DNA of 64,000 bases from Bifidobacterium margollesii (GCF_002860355.1 NZ_NMWU01000035.1:1-64000); one strand, 5' to 3'; numbered from the stretch's first letter, positions 38,404 through 48,145 are shown. Numbers and translations: made by a program. The notes: a model not told the origin generated them from the sequence alone.

Positions 38404-39783
38404 GTGGCAAAAGGCGCATCATTATCAGGTTTCCCGGAGTGGCTTCCCGAAGAACGGGTCGTCGAGCAGCAGGCTATCGACACGCTCCGCAGGATTTTCG
38501 AACTCAACGGATTCCTCGGCATCGAGACTCGTGCCGTGGAGCAAGGCTCTTCCCTGCTGAAGAAGGGCGAAACCAGCAAGGAGATCTACCTGCTGTCCCG
38601 TCTGCAGGAGGTGGGACAGGAGAACGACACTCCGGTGGAGGATCGTCTCGGACTGCACTTCGACCTCACCGTGCCGCTGAGCCGGTATGTGGTGGAGCAC
38701 TCCGGCGACGTGGCGTTCCCGTTCAAGCGCTGGCAGATCCAGAAGGTGTGGCGAGGGGAGCGGCCGCAGGAAGGCCGGTTCCGCGAATTCATCCAGGCTG
38801 ATATCGACGTCGTGGGCAACGGCGAGCTGCCCGAGCACTATGAGGTGGAGCTGCCTCTGGTCATGGTCTCCGCGCTGGAGGCGCTGCGGGCCTTCGGTCT
38901 GCCGAAGGCCACGGTCCACGCGAACAACCGCAAGCTTTCCGAGGGATTCTATCGTGGCCTCGGCCTGACCGACATCGAAGGCGTGCTGCGGGAGATCGAC
39001 AAGCTCGACAAGATCGGTGCCGACGAGGTCACCAAGCTGCTGGTGTCCGAATGCGGCGCCAGCGAGCAGCAGGCGTCCGCGTGCCTCGATCTGGCGTCCA
39101 TGAGCGCGGCGACCGGCGCCGAACTCGCCGAACGGTTCGACGCGCTGTGCGCCCGGTATGGCATCGCCAAGGAGAGCGACGCCTACGGACTGGCCTCGCA
39201 GGGCCTGAACACGCTGGCGATGATCGTGGACGAATCCGCGCGCATCCGTCCCGGCGCGGTGATCGCGGATCTCAAGATCGCCCGTGGACTGGACTATTAC
39301 ACCGGTTCCGTCTACGAGACGTTCCTCGATGGCGCTGCCTCGCTGGGTTCCATCTGCTCCGGCGGTCGCTACGACAATCTCGCCACTCAGGGCAAGAGGA
39401 AGTACCCCGGCGTGGGCCTGTCGATCGGCCTGTCGCGATTGGTGTCGTACATGCTGCACACCGCCGGCGCCAAGGCCAGTCGCCAGTCGCCCGCCGCCGT
39501 GCTCGTGGCCGTGTGGAACGAGGACGGTCGCATGCAGGCCAACCGCATCGCCGCATCCCTGCGCGAGCGGGGCATCGCCACCGATGTGGCGCCCACCGCG
39601 GCCAAGCTGGGCAAGCAGATCAAGTATGCGGACAAGCTCGGCATCCCCTACGTGTGGTTCCCCGGTCAGGAGGGTGAGGGCGACGAGGTGAAGAACATCG
39701 TCACCGGAGACCAGACCCCCGCCGATGCCACGTCGTGGGAGCCGGATACCGTGTATGCACGGCAGACCGTGGTCGTCGAGTAG
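38404..39783 (+). CDS. hisS: histidyl-tRNA synthetase
   Basis: A 459-residue class II synthetase charging tRNA-His. Motif 2 lies around FKRWQIQKVWRGERPQEGRFREF. The histidine-specific signature is DLKIARGLDYYTGSVYE, and motif 3 is in YPGVGLSIGLSRL. The C-terminal anticodon domain begins at AVLVAVWNEDGR. The GTG at 38404 (VAKGASLSGFPEW) was chosen because homologues that I recall begin at MAKGASISGFPEW. It has no ribosome site, but a TATTAT box lies nine bases upstream, which suggests a leaderless mRNA. An in-frame ATG at 38362 is the alternative. Confidence 0.95.
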   Translation: MAKGASLSGFPEWLPEERVVEQQAIDTLRRIFELNGFLGIETRAVEQGSSLLKKGETSKEIYLLSRLQEVGQENDTPVEDRLGLHFDLTVPLSRYVVEHSGDVAFPFKRWQIQKVWRGERPQEGRFREFIQADIDVVGNGELPEHYEVELPLVMVSALEALRAFGLPKATVHANNRKLSEGFYRGLGLTDIEGVLREIDKLDKIGADEVTKLLVSECGASEQQASACLDLASMSAATGAELAERFDALCARYGIAKESDAYGLASQGLNTLAMIVDESARIRPGAVIADLKIARGLDYYTGSVYETFLDGAASLGSICSGGRYDNLATQGKRKYPGVGLSIGLSRLVSYMLHTAGAKASRQSPAAVLVAVWNEDGRMQANRIAASLRERGIATDVAPTAAKLGKQIKYADKLGIPYVWFPGQEGEGDEVKNIVTGDQTPADATSWEPDTVYARQTVVVE

Positions 39784-39847
39784 TTCTGCGACTGAAAAGA
39801 CCGAAAACCGACCGAAGAAATAGACCGAAGCAAAAGGAAGAGAACAG

Positions 39848-41650
39848 ATGAGCCAGACGGCTTTCAGAACACATCATGCCACCGAGGTGACCGAGGCCCT
39901 GGTGGGCCAGAAGGTCACGCTTGCCGGTTGGGTTGATCGTCGCCGCGATCACGGTGGCGTCGCCTTCATCGATCTGCGAGACAACACCGGTCTCGTGCAG
40001 ATCGTGATCTACGACGAGGAGGTCGCCCGCCCGCTGCGCAGCGAATTCGTGATTCAGGTCACCGGTGAGGTTCGTCTGCGTCCGGAAGGCAACGAGAACG
40101 ATCATCTCGCCACCGGTCGGATCGAGGTCGTGGTGGAGGATCTCAAGGTGCTGGCCAAGGCCGACGCGCTGCCGTTCCAGGTGTCCACCGCGCTGGAGAA
40201 CGAATCCGAGAACAAGCTCCCCGGCGAGGATGTGCGACTCAAGTACCGTTACCTCGATCTGCGTCGTCCGTCCATGCAGCGCAATCTCAAGCTGCGTTCC
40301 GACATGACCCGCGCCGCCCGTCACGCGCTTGAGGAGATGGACTTCACCGAGGTCGAGACCCCGACGTTCATCAAGTCCACCCCGGAGGGCGCACGCGACT
40401 TCGTGGTGCCGGCCCGATTGGTGCCCGGCTCCTGGTACGCCCTGCCGCAGTCGCCCCAGCTGCTCAAGCAGCTGCTCATGGTCTCCGGCGTCGAACGCTA
40501 CTACCAGCTTGCCCGCTGCTACCGTGACGAGGACTTCCGCGCGGATCGCCAGCCGGAATTCACCCAGCTTGACATGGAGATGGCCTTCGTTGATCAGGAG
40601 GACGTGATGGCCATGGCCGAGAAGGTCATCGCCGCCATCTGGAAGGCCGCCGGCTACGAGGTGCAGCTGCCGCTGCCGCGCATCAGCTGGCAGGACGCTA
40701 TGGACAAGTACGGTTCCGACAAGCCGGATCTGCGGTTCGGCAATCCGCTCGTCGACCTCACCGAATACTTCAGGAACACCCCCTTCCGTGTGTTCCAGGC
40801 CCCGTATGTGGGCGCCGTCGTCTACTCCGGTGCCGCCGATCTGCCCCGTCGTCAGTTCGACGCCTGGCAGGATTGGGCGCGCCAGCGAGGCGCCAAGGGT
40901 CTGGCCTACGTGCAGTTCGAGGCCGACGGCACCCTCAAGGGTCCCGTCGCCAAGAACCTTTCCGAGGAGGAGCGCAACGGCCTGATGGAGGCCACCGGTG
41001 CCAAGCCGGGAGACGCCGTGTTCTTCGCCGCCGGGCACAAGGAAAGCTCCCAGCTGCTGCTGGGTGCCGTGCGAGTGGAGATCGCCGATCGTCAGGGTCT
41101 GCTCAAGCCCGATGACTTCGCCTTCACCTGGGTCGTCGACTTCCCGCTGTTTAAGCCCACCGACGATCCCGATGACGATGACGTCGCCGTCGGCCACTCC
41201 AAGTGGACCTCCATGCATCACCCCTTCACCATGCCGAGCGCCGATTGGATCGACAGGTTCGACAAGGATCCCGAGCATGCCATGTCCGATTCCTACGACA
41301 TCGTCTGCAACGGCGAGGAGATGGGCGGTGGTTCCGTGCGTATCCACCGCGATGACATTCAGGATCGCGTGCTCAACGTTCTGGGCATCGACCCCGAAGA
41401 GGCCAAGGAGAAGTTCGGCTTCCTGCTCGATGCCTTCAAGTTCGGCGCTCCGCCGCACGCCGGCATCGCCCTCGGCTGGGATCGTACCGTGTCGATCCTC
41501 GCCGGTGCCGACTCCATCCGCGACGTCATCGCCTTCCCGAAGGCCGGTGGCGGCCGTGATCCGCTGACCGGAGCCCCGGCTCCGATCTCGGACGAGCAGC
41601 GCGCCGAAACCGGTGTGGACTACGATCCCGAAGAGGACGAGCAGCACTAG
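39848..41650 (+). CDS. aspS: aspartyl-tRNA synthetase
   Basis: A 600-residue class IIb synthetase. The N-terminal OB-fold anticodon-binding domain (about 15-110) includes [20 protein letters not shown]. The catalytic core has motif 1 near [14 protein letters not shown] and motif 2 in [21 protein letters not shown] bacterial GAD insertion domain lies around 300-420, and motif 3 is in [15 protein letters not shown]. The GRDPLTGAP tail is typical. It is probably cotranscribed with hisS (64-base gap). Ending at a 19-bp hairpin terminator, it closes the operon. Confidence 0.97.
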   Translation: MSQTAFRTHHATEVTEALVGQKVTLAGWVDRRRDHGGVAFIDLRDNTGLVQIVIYDEEVARPLRSEFVIQVTGEVRLRPEGNENDHLATGRIEVVVEDLKVLAKADALPFQVSTALENESENKLPGEDVRLKYRYLDLRRPSMQRNLKLRSDMTRAARHALEEMDFTEVETPTFIKSTPEGARDFVVPARLVPGSWYALPQSPQLLKQLLMVSGVERYYQLARCYRDEDFRADRQPEFTQLDMEMAFVDQEDVMAMAEKVIAAIWKAAGYEVQLPLPRISWQDAMDKYGSDKPDLRFGNPLVDLTEYFRNTPFRVFQAPYVGAVVYSGAADLPRRQFDAWQDWARQRGAKGLAYVQFEADGTLKGPVAKNLSEEERNGLMEATGAKPGDAVFFAAGHKESSQLLLGAVRVEIADRQGLLKPDDFAFTWVVDFPLFKPTDDPDDDDVAVGHSKWTSMHHPFTMPSADWIDRFDKDPEHAMSDSYDIVCNGEEMGGGSVRIHRDDIQDRVLNVLGIDPEEAKEKFGFLLDAFKFGAPPHAGIALGWDRTVSILAGADSIRDVIAFPKAGGGRDPLTGAPAPISDEQRAETGVDYDPEEDEQH

Positions 41651-41713
41651 ACGAACGCTCGAAAGGACGGGCGATGAATCCCGTCCGGTGCGAGGATCGA
41701 TAACTCGATCAAC

Positions 41714-41759
41714 ATATGGGAAGACCTCCACGATCCGAACCGTGGAGGTCTTCCCATAT
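41714..41759. terminator. strong bidirectional hairpin terminator after aspS
   Basis: A perfect 19-bp inverted repeat, ATATGGGAAGACCTCCACG and CGTGGAGGTCTTCCCATAT, with an eight-base loop. It lies between aspS and the converging ABC importer operon. The symmetry allows termination from both sides. Confidence 0.85.
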
Positions 41760-41822
41760 CTCATGCCGCCGCCGTCGTCCGTCTCTCCGGCGGCGCTATC
41801 GGCTCCATCGGCGTGTCACCCC

Positions 41823-42626
41823 TCACTCCTCATGGATCAGATCCCAGATATGCTGCACGTACGACTGGAACCGTTCGGTGGCGATCATCTCCTGGGTGCG
41901 CGGACGCGGTAGATCGATGGCGATGTCCTCTCGCAGACGACCAGGTCGGGGAGTGAGCACCACCACGCGGTCGGCGGTGAATACGGCTTCCTCGATATCG
42001 TGGGTCACCATCATCACCGTCATGCGATTCGCCTCCCATACCTGGGTGAGCAGAATCTGCATCTCCTGACGGGTCAGTGCGTCCAGTGCCCCGAACGGTT
42101 CGTCCATGAGCAGCACCGACGGCCGGTACGACAGCGATCTCGCCAACGCCAAACGCTGCTTCATGCCTCCGGAGAGTTCGTTCGGATAGGCGTGCTCAAA
42201 GCCGGCGAGCTTCACATCGGCCAGATGCTTCCGAGCGATATCCATCCGCTCGGATTTCGACAGTCCGTCCTCTCCTCGCAAGGCGAATTCCACGTTGTCC
42301 TGACAGCTCAGCCATGGCAGCAGCGCCGGCTGCTGGAAGACGATGCCTCGATCGCGGCCGGGCCCATCGATCGGCCGCCCGGAGGCCAGCACCGATCCCT
42401 GCGTGGGTTCCAGCAGACCGCCGATGATCGACAGCAGCGTGCTCTTGCCGCATCCCGAGGCACCCACCACGGCCACGAACTCGTTCTCGTGGAAATCCAG
42501 ATCGATGTGCTGCAGCACGTTCAACGAGCCGAACGACATCGATACGTCCCGCACGCTGATGCGAGGAGCATCGATGCCCGCCTTGCGGTCGTCGGATGCG
42601 CCGATCCGTGACGTACCATCGCTCAT
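41823..42626 (-). CDS. SsuB/TauB-like ABC transporter ATP-binding protein
   Basis: A 267-residue ATPase of the nitrate/sulfonate/taurine importer family. Walker A is GASGCGKSTLL, the Q-loop region is FQQPALLPWLSCQDNV, the signature is LSGGMKQRLALARSL, and Walker B is VLLMDEPFGALD. It is the last gene of a three-gene operon and overlaps the permease by 4 bases. A short N-terminal extension of about 22 residues precedes the core. Substrate choice follows the binding protein and is not known. Confidence 0.92.
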   Translation of the reverse strand: MSDGTSRIGASDDRKAGIDAPRISVRDVSMSFGSLNVLQHIDLDFHENEFVAVVGASGCGKSTLLSIIGGLLEPTQGSVLASGRPIDGPGRDRGIVFQQPALLPWLSCQDNVEFALRGEDGLSKSERMDIARKHLADVKLAGFEHAYPNELSGGMKQRLALARSLSYRPSVLLMDEPFGALDALTRQEMQILLTQVWEANRMTVMMVTHDIEEAVFTADRVVVLTPRPGRLREDIAIDLPRPRTQEMIATERFQSYVQHIWDLIHEE

Positions 42627-43435
42627 GGTCTTGCCTCCCAACGTTTGAAGGCGCGCTTGCCGATGGCTCGCATCACCTGATCGAAGAACAGTCCGAGAAT
42701 GCCCAGCACCACCACGTAGCCGATGATCACGTCGGTGGCGAAATACCGCTGCGAAACGGTGATCCGGTATCCGAGGCCCGACGTGGCGGCCACCAGTTCG
42801 GCCACCACCAGCCACGTCCACGCCCATCCGAGGCTTACGCGCAACGCATCCCAGATGCGCGGCAGCGACGAGGGGAAGACGATTCGCATGATGATCCGGG
42901 ACTTCTTCATGCCCAACGTCTCGCCGAAATCGATGAGGTTCTGCGGCACCTGCATCACCGCGTCGCAAACCAGCAGCACCAGTTGGAAGAACGTACCCAT
43001 CCAGATGATCAGGAACTTCTGCAGATCGTCGGTGCCGGCCCAGATGATCGTCAGCGGCACGAACGCCACGACCGGCATGTAGCGGATGAAGTCCATCAAC
43101 GGTTCGATGGCGCTGAGCACCCATTCGCTGACGCCCATCATCACGCCGAGCGGAACCGCCATCACCACGGCGATCAGATACCCCACGGTGATGCGGTACA
43201 CGCTGGTGCCGATGTCGCTCCACAGCACGCCCTGCGTGGCCTGATCGACCAGCGCCTGCGCCACTGCGGATGGGGAGGGCAGGAACAGCGGGTCCACCAT
43301 GCCGGTTTCGGTCACCGCAGCCCACAGCGCCAGCAGCACCACGAAGGTGGCCAGCGACGCGGCGATGCGCTGGCTGCGGCGCAACGGCGCGCGCAGACGG
43401 CGCGACTTCCTTCTCTTCGCTGACGGCATGGTCAC
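42623..43435 (-). CDS. SsuC/TauC-like ABC transporter permease
   Basis: A 270-residue permease with six predicted membrane segments. The cytoplasmic EAA-type coupling loop is visible at LIDFGETLGMKKSRIIMRIV, followed by FPSSLPRIWDALRVSLGWAW, typical of sulfonate/taurine/nitrate importers. The N-terminus is basic. It overlaps the preceding binding-protein gene and the following ATPase gene by 4 bases each. Confidence 0.92.
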   Translation of the reverse strand: MTMPSAKRRKSRRLRAPLRRSQRIAASLATFVVLLALWAAVTETGMVDPLFLPSPSAVAQALVDQATQGVLWSDIGTSVYRITVGYLIAVVMAVPLGVMMGVSEWVLSAIEPLMDFIRYMPVVAFVPLTIIWAGTDDLQKFLIIWMGTFFQLVLLVCDAVMQVPQNLIDFGETLGMKKSRIIMRIVFPSSLPRIWDALRVSLGWAWTWLVVAELVAATSGLGYRITVSQRYFATDVIIGYVVVLGILGLFFDQVMRAIGKRAFKRWEARP

Positions 43436-44439
43436 TTGGCCGCCTTCTGCGCGAATTCGGCGTTCACATAGTCGTCGGGGTTCAGGGTGCTGCTGACGAT
43501 CTTGGCCTTGATCGAGGCCTTGTTCACCGCTTCGAACGTGGATTTGAAGTCGCCGGTGAGCTTGCCGGCGTTGTCCTTGGCGGTGAAGTATTTCACGCCG
43601 GCGAACGCGGTCTTGAGGTCCTCCTTCTTGGAGCCGATCGCCGTGGCGATGATCTCCTGACCTTCATCGGTGCTCTCGTTGTAGAAGGCGATGGATTGAT
43701 CCCAGGCCTTGAGCAGACTGGTCAGCTGATCGGGGTGGTTCCTGATGAAGTCGTTGCGGACCACCAGCACGTCGGAGATCAGACCTTCCTTCGCGCTCGG
43801 CGTGTACACCACCTTGAGGTTCGGGTCCTTCTGCTTGGCCTCGGTGATGTATGGCTCGTAGGTCACGGCGGCGGGCACCTTGCCGGCGATCACCGCGGTT
43901 CCCGCCGAGCTGGCGCTCATCGGCACCTTCTTGATGTCGTTCACGCTCAGCCCCTGCTCCTCCAGCGCGTAGTTGAGCAGCACGTCGGAGGTGCTGCCCT
44001 CCTCGTAGGCCACGGACTGCCCCTTGAGGTCGGCCACGCTGGAGACGCTGCCGTCGGAGATGATCGCGTCGGCGGTCTCCGAGGCGTCGAGCACCATCAC
44101 CACGGAGACGTCCACCTTGTTCTCCAGCATCTGCAGCGCGCTCTGCGTACCCACGTTGCCCGCCTGGATCTTGCCGGCGGCGATGGCCGCGTTCATATCG
44201 GAATCGGTGTCGAAGTTCGTGATCGTGGCGTTGACGTTCTGGTCCTTGAAGTAGCCCTTCTTCTCGGCGATGTACCAGGGGGCGTATCCCAGCCAGGGCT
44301 CCACGCCGATCGAAACCGAGGCGTTCTCGTCCTTCGAGGACGACGATGAGCTTCCGCAGCCGGCCAGGGCGGTGGCGGAGATCAGTACGGCTGTGGCTGC
44401 GGCTGCGACGGAACGGAACTTGCGGGTTAGTGCGTTCAT
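43432..44439 (-). CDS. NMT1/SsuA-like substrate-binding lipoprotein
   Basis: A 335-residue solute-binding protein with a lipoprotein signal (TALAGC, lipidated Cys28) and a Ser-rich linker. The SsuA/THI5-like domain carries the characteristic WLGYAPWYIAEKKGYFKDQN, IAAGKIQAGNVGTQSAL and GKVPAAVTYEPYI segments. This family binds sulfonates, taurine, nitrate or the thiamine precursor HMP. None of these can be chosen from sequence. The start at 44439 follows AAGGA; an upstream in-frame ATG at 44463 is less likely. Confidence 0.9.
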   Translation of the reverse strand: MNALTRKFRSVAAAATAVLISATALAGCGSSSSSSKDENASVSIGVEPWLGYAPWYIAEKKGYFKDQNVNATITNFDTDSDMNAAIAAGKIQAGNVGTQSALQMLENKVDVSVVMVLDASETADAIISDGSVSSVADLKGQSVAYEEGSTSDVLLNYALEEQGLSVNDIKKVPMSASSAGTAVIAGKVPAAVTYEPYITEAKQKDPNLKVVYTPSAKEGLISDVLVVRNDFIRNHPDQLTSLLKAWDQSIAFYNESTDEGQEIIATAIGSKKEDLKTAFAGVKYFTAKDNAGKLTGDFKSTFEAVNKASIKAKIVSSTLNPDDYVNAEFAQKAAK

Positions 44440-44510
44440 AGATGGGTCCTTATGTTCTCTCATGATCGATGCGCTGCGTGCGCAACGGCCCTCATGATAA
44501 CCGCGGTCAG

Positions 44511-44558
44511 GTTAATTTGGTCGGTTTGTCCGTAGGATGGTCAACCAACCAAATTAAC
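44511..44558. promoter_or_regulatory. 11-bp inverted repeat between divergent transporter operons
   Basis: GTTAATTTGGT (44511-44521) and ACCAAATTAAC (44548-44558) are exact reverse complements separated by 26 bases. The site lies about 70 bases upstream of the SsuA-like gene and 115 bases upstream of gluA. The spacing (centres 37 bases apart, about 3.5 helical turns) suggests two half-sites or a looped operator. The regulator is unknown. Confidence 0.6.
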
Positions 44559-44636
44559 ATTCCGGATCGAAGTGTGGTGATTTCGGCGTGAAATCAAGGT
44601 GTTTCGTGCTTTTCCGCACTGTTTCGGAACGGTACG

Positions 44637-44666
44637 TCGAACGATTTAATGACCCTGCGGTATCAT
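44637..44666 (+). promoter_or_regulatory. candidate gluA promoter giving a leaderless mRNA
   Basis: TCGAAC (44637-44642) and TATCAT (44661-44666) are spaced by 18 bases. Transcription would then begin about seven bases later, at or next to the ATG at 44674. No ribosome site precedes either in-frame ATG (44665 or 44674), which supports leaderless translation. The call is from visual pattern only. Confidence 0.45.
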
Positions 44667-44673
44667 GCACCGT

Positions 44674-45444
44674 ATGTCTGAAATGAAGATCACCACCGAG
44701 GATGCGACGCATCCGCTTGTAGAAATGACCCACGTCGAAAAGCATTTCGGCGATCTCCATGTCCTCAAGGACATCAATCTCAAGGTGGCCAAGGGCGAGG
44801 TGCTCGTCGTCGTCGGCCCATCCGGCTCCGGCAAGTCCACCATGTGCCGCACCATCAATCGTCTGGAGACCATCGACTCCGGAGACATCCGCATCGACGG
44901 CAGACCGCTGCCTCAGGAAGGCAAGGAGCTGGCCCGTCTGCGCGCCGAGGTGGGCATGGTGTTCCAGTCCTTCAACCTGTTCGCCAACAAGACCATTCTG
45001 CAGAACGTGACCCTCGCCCCGATGAGGGTTCGCCACATGTCCCAGAAGGAGGCCGAGGATCAGGCCATGGATCTCCTCCGGCGTGTGGGCGTCGACACGC
45101 AGGCGTCCAAGATGCCCAGCCAGCTTTCCGGCGGCCAGCAGCAGCGTGTGGCGATCGCCCGGGCGCTGGCCATGCAGCCGAAGGTCATGCTGTTCGACGA
45201 GCCGACCTCCGCGCTTGATCCGGAAATGGTCAACGAGGTGCTTGACGTGATGATCGAACTGGCCCATGAGGGCATGACGATGATCTGCGTGACCCACGAG
45301 ATGGGATTCGCGCGCCGTGCCGCCGATCGCATCGTGTTCATGGCCGACGGTCGGATTCTGGAGCAGGCCTCGCCCGACGAGTTCTTCGACAATCCGCAGA
45401 CCGAGCGGGCCAAGGACTTCCTGTCCAAGATCCTCACCCACTGA
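44674..45444 (+). CDS. gluA: glutamate/polar amino-acid ABC transporter ATP-binding protein
   Basis: A 256-residue ATPase. Walker A is GPSGSGKSTMCRTINRLE, the signature is LSGGQQQRVAIARALAM, and Walker B is VMLFDEPTSALDPEMV, with the CVTHEMGFA switch. This sequence style is that of the PAAT (GlnQ/GluA) subfamily and the gene order gluA-gluB-gluC-gluD matches the Corynebacterium glutamate importer. The start is placed at 44674 because of the leaderless promoter; ATG 44665 adds three residues. It is the first gene of the operon. Confidence 0.93.
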   Translation: MSEMKITTEDATHPLVEMTHVEKHFGDLHVLKDINLKVAKGEVLVVVGPSGSGKSTMCRTINRLETIDSGDIRIDGRPLPQEGKELARLRAEVGMVFQSFNLFANKTILQNVTLAPMRVRHMSQKEAEDQAMDLLRRVGVDTQASKMPSQLSGGQQQRVAIARALAMQPKVMLFDEPTSALDPEMVNEVLDVMIELAHEGMTMICVTHEMGFARRAADRIVFMADGRILEQASPDEFFDNPQTERAKDFLSKILTH

Positions 45445-45505
45445 CCGCTCCGGTGTCGTGCAGCAGAGCGTCATCGTCGAGGGAAGTCGAGAAGAAAGAC
45501 AATCT

Positions 45506-46345
45506 ATGAAATCAATGAGTGCAACCATGCGTCGCATGTGGCGCAGGGCCGTCGCGGTGATATGCGCGTTGGCCTGCGTGTTCGCCGTCTCCGCCTGCGG
45601 CTCGTCCGACGAGGAGGGCAAGATCCGCATCGGCATCAAGTTCGACCAGCCCGGTCTGGGCTTCAAGAAGTCGGGAACCTACGTCGGATTCGATGTGGAC
45701 GTGGCACGATACGTGGCGCAGGAGCTGGGATACTCCGAAGACCAGATCATCTGGAAGGAAGCCCCCTCCAAGCAGCGTGAGGCCATGCTGCAGAACGGCG
45801 ACGTGGATATGATCCTCGCCTCGTATTCCATCACCGACACGCGCAAGAACGCAGTGTCGTTCGCAGGCCCCTATTTCGTCGCCGGCCAGGATCTGCTCGT
45901 ACGCCGGGACGACGACTCCATCAAAGGGCCCGAGGACCTCAACGGCAAGCGCCTGTGCTCGGTGACCGGTTCCACATCGGCCACCACCGTGAAGGAGAAA
46001 TTCGCCAACGAGGTGCAGCTCATGGAACAACCCGGCTACGCCGAATGCGCCACCGCGCTGTTCTCCGGCATCGTCGACGCCGTGACCACCGACGACATCA
46101 TCCTCGCCGGCCTCGCCTCGGCCTCGCGCGGCAAGCTCAAGGTGGTCGGCAAGCCGTTCACCCAGGAGTACTACGGCGTGGGCATCAAGAAGGGCAATAC
46201 GGAATTCGCCCGGAAGATCAACGCCGCCATCGCGAAGATGATCAAGGACGGTTCCTGGGAGCGTGCCGTGAAGGACAACACCAAGGGCACCGGATACACG
46301 CCGAATGCCGAATACAACCCGCCGAAACCGACGGAGGGGGAGTGA
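45506..46345 (+). CDS. gluB: glutamate-binding lipoprotein
   Basis: A 279-residue SBP_bac_3-type binding protein. It has a basic N-terminus, a hydrophobic segment and a lipobox FAVSAC (Cys31). Family segments include GFDVDVARYVAQELGY, GDVDMILASYSITDTR and SFAGPYFVAGQDLLV. It is homologous to the orphan lipoprotein at 3083-3928. The ATG at 45506 follows GAAGAAAG and gives a complete signal peptide. It is placed between the ATPase and the permeases as in corynebacterial gluABCD. Confidence 0.92.
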   Translation: MKSMSATMRRMWRRAVAVICALACVFAVSACGSSDEEGKIRIGIKFDQPGLGFKKSGTYVGFDVDVARYVAQELGYSEDQIIWKEAPSKQREAMLQNGDVDMILASYSITDTRKNAVSFAGPYFVAGQDLLVRRDDDSIKGPEDLNGKRLCSVTGSTSATTVKEKFANEVQLMEQPGYAECATALFSGIVDAVTTDDIILAGLASASRGKLKVVGKPFTQEYYGVGIKKGNTEFARKINAAIAKMIKDGSWERAVKDNTKGTGYTPNAEYNPPKPTEGE

Positions 46346-46346
46346 C

Positions 46347-47024
46347 ATGCAGAGCTTCATCGACCTGTTTTCCGAATATGACGTGCTCTCCGCGTTCCTG
46401 GTCAACATCGAACTGACCCTGTGGTCGACGCTGTTCTCGATGATCCTCGGCGTGATCCTAGTGATGATGCGCATCTCGCCGATCGGCTCCATGCGTGCCG
46501 TGGCCGGCGGATACGTGGAGTTCTTCAAGAACATGCCCCTCACCATCATCATGGTGTTCATGGTGCTCGGCGCCTACGCCCAGCTCAAACTCACGTTCTC
46601 CGACACCTTCGCCACGAACTTCTTCTGGCTCGCCGTCACCGGTCTGAGCCTGTACACCGCGGCGTTCGTCTGCGAATCGCTGCGAAGCGGCATCAACACC
46701 GTGCCGCTCGGGCAGGCCGAGGCCGCACGCGCCCTCGGGTTGGGATTCATGCAGTCCGCCACCGAGATCATCCTGCCGCAGGCGTTCCGCGGATCGGTGG
46801 CTCCGCTGGGCAACACGTTCATCGCACTGCTGAAGAACTCCACCGTCGCCGCGGCCGCGTCGGTCGCCACGGAAACGTCCTCGCTGATGAGCGAGATGAT
46901 CGAATACCATCCCGACGTGATCGTCTCGATCTTCCTGATCTTCGCGTTCGGCTACGTGATCATGATCATCCCGATCGGCATGCTGACCACCTATCTGTCC
47001 AACAAACTGGCCGTGCGGAGGTGA
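46347..47024 (+). CDS. gluC: glutamate ABC transporter permease GluC
   Basis: A 225-residue HisM-type permease with five membrane segments. The coupling loop reads GQAEAARALGLGFMQSATEI and continues ILPQAFRGSVAPLGN. A GGAGGGGGAG ribosome site overlaps the end of gluB, and the ATG is separated from that stop by one base. It forms the channel with GluD. Confidence 0.93.
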   Translation: MQSFIDLFSEYDVLSAFLVNIELTLWSTLFSMILGVILVMMRISPIGSMRAVAGGYVEFFKNMPLTIIMVFMVLGAYAQLKLTFSDTFATNFFWLAVTGLSLYTAAFVCESLRSGINTVPLGQAEAARALGLGFMQSATEIILPQAFRGSVAPLGNTFIALLKNSTVAAAASVATETSSLMSEMIEYHPDVIVSIFLIFAFGYVIMIIPIGMLTTYLSNKLAVRR

Positions 47025-47032
47025 CGGCGACG

Positions 47033-48145
47033 ATGAACAACACATCCTCATCCGTTCTGTTCGACCAGCCCGGTCCCCGTGGCCGTCGACGCATCAGGAT
47101 CATCAATTGGATTGCCGCGCTGTTCTTCATCGTAGTGCTGGCACTGATCCTCATGCGACTGCACAATCCGCCGGACGGCGAGAATCAGCTCAGCTGGGAA
47201 CTGTGGAAGCCGGCTTTGGAACGCGAAGCGTGGACGGACTTCTATCTTCCCGGCCTGTGGATGACCGTCAAGGCATCCGTACTGGCAGTCATCGGATCCG
47301 TGGCGTTCGGTCTGGTCTTCGGCGTGGGGCGTCTGCTGCCCAGCTTGATCGTCCGTACCGTCGCCGGCGCGATCGTCGAATTCTGCCGTGCGGTTCCCGT
47401 GCTGCTGCTCATGATCTTCTTCTGGCGGTGGTTCGCCTTCTCCGGCATGTCGGAGCCGTCCTATTGGGCCGTGGTGCTTGCTCTGGTGCTGTACAACGGT
47501 TCCGTGGTCGCCGAGCTCGTACGCTCCGGCGTGGGCAATCTGCCCGGCGGGCAGCGTGAGGCGGCCCTCGCCCTGGGCCTGACGCGCACCGAATCGCTGA
47601 TGCAGATCGAGGTGCCCCAGGCCATCACCGCCATGCTGCCGGCCGCCGTGACCCAGCTGGTCGTCGTGCTCAAGGACACCGCTTTGGGATCGATCATCAT
47701 GTACACCGATCTGTTGCAGGAGTCACGTCGACTCGGCTCGATGTACTTCAACATCCTGCAGACCCTGGTGGTCGCGGCGGTCGTCTACTTCTTCGCCTGC
47801 TGGCTGCTGTCCCGCTTGGCCGAATGGTTGCCCGAGCACATGCAGAAGCGCACCGCGGCCCCGGTGGAGCAGGAGCCCGTCGCCCCGATCGCGGCCGGCG
47901 ACGCATCCAACGTGAACCAGATCGCCGTGGCCAAGGAGGTTGACGAGCGTCCTCTGCGCGGCACTCCGCGTAAGTACCATGTGCATCACCGTGGCACCAA
48001 CGCGTCGATCCACAACTGGCGCAGGACCCGCTACGAGCAGGGGTACGACGCCACAAGGCCCGAATCACAGGTGGATCCGGAGACCGGCCGGCCGTTCTCC
48101 GAGGAGAACCGTGCCGAAGGCGAAGGGAACGACGCACGGTCGTGA
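47033..48145 (+). CDS. gluD: glutamate ABC transporter permease GluD with long C-terminal tail
   Basis: A 370-residue permease. The five-helix core spans about residues 20-265 and has the coupling loop GGQREAALALGLTRTESLMQ and then EVPQAITAMLPA. Beyond the last helix comes a cytoplasmic tail of about 100 residues, rich in Pro/Glu at first and Arg/His/Asn later (HHRGTNASIHNWRRTRYEQG). The tail is unusual for this family and may mediate regulation or scaffolding. Its TGA overlaps the GTG start of the methyltransferase gene. Confidence 0.92.
   Translation: MNNTSSSVLFDQPGPRGRRRIRIINWIAALFFIVVLALILMRLHNPPDGENQLSWELWKPALEREAWTDFYLPGLWMTVKASVLAVIGSVAFGLVFGVGRLLPSLIVRTVAGAIVEFCRAVPVLLLMIFFWRWFAFSGMSEPSYWAVVLALVLYNGSVVAELVRSGVGNLPGGQREAALALGLTRTESLMQIEVPQAITAMLPAAVTQLVVVLKDTALGSIIMYTDLLQESRRLGSMYFNILQTLVVAAVVYFFACWLLSRLAEWLPEHMQKRTAAPVEQEPVAPIAAGDASNVNQIAVAKEVDERPLRGTPRKYHVHHRGTNASIHNWRRTRYEQGYDATRPESQVDPETGRPFSEENRAEGEGNDARS

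Noticed and set aside
39701-41764. A long open frame antisense to aspS
   Set aside because: It mirrors a complete aspartyl-tRNA synthetase and shows only His/Gly/Leu-rich shadow composition.
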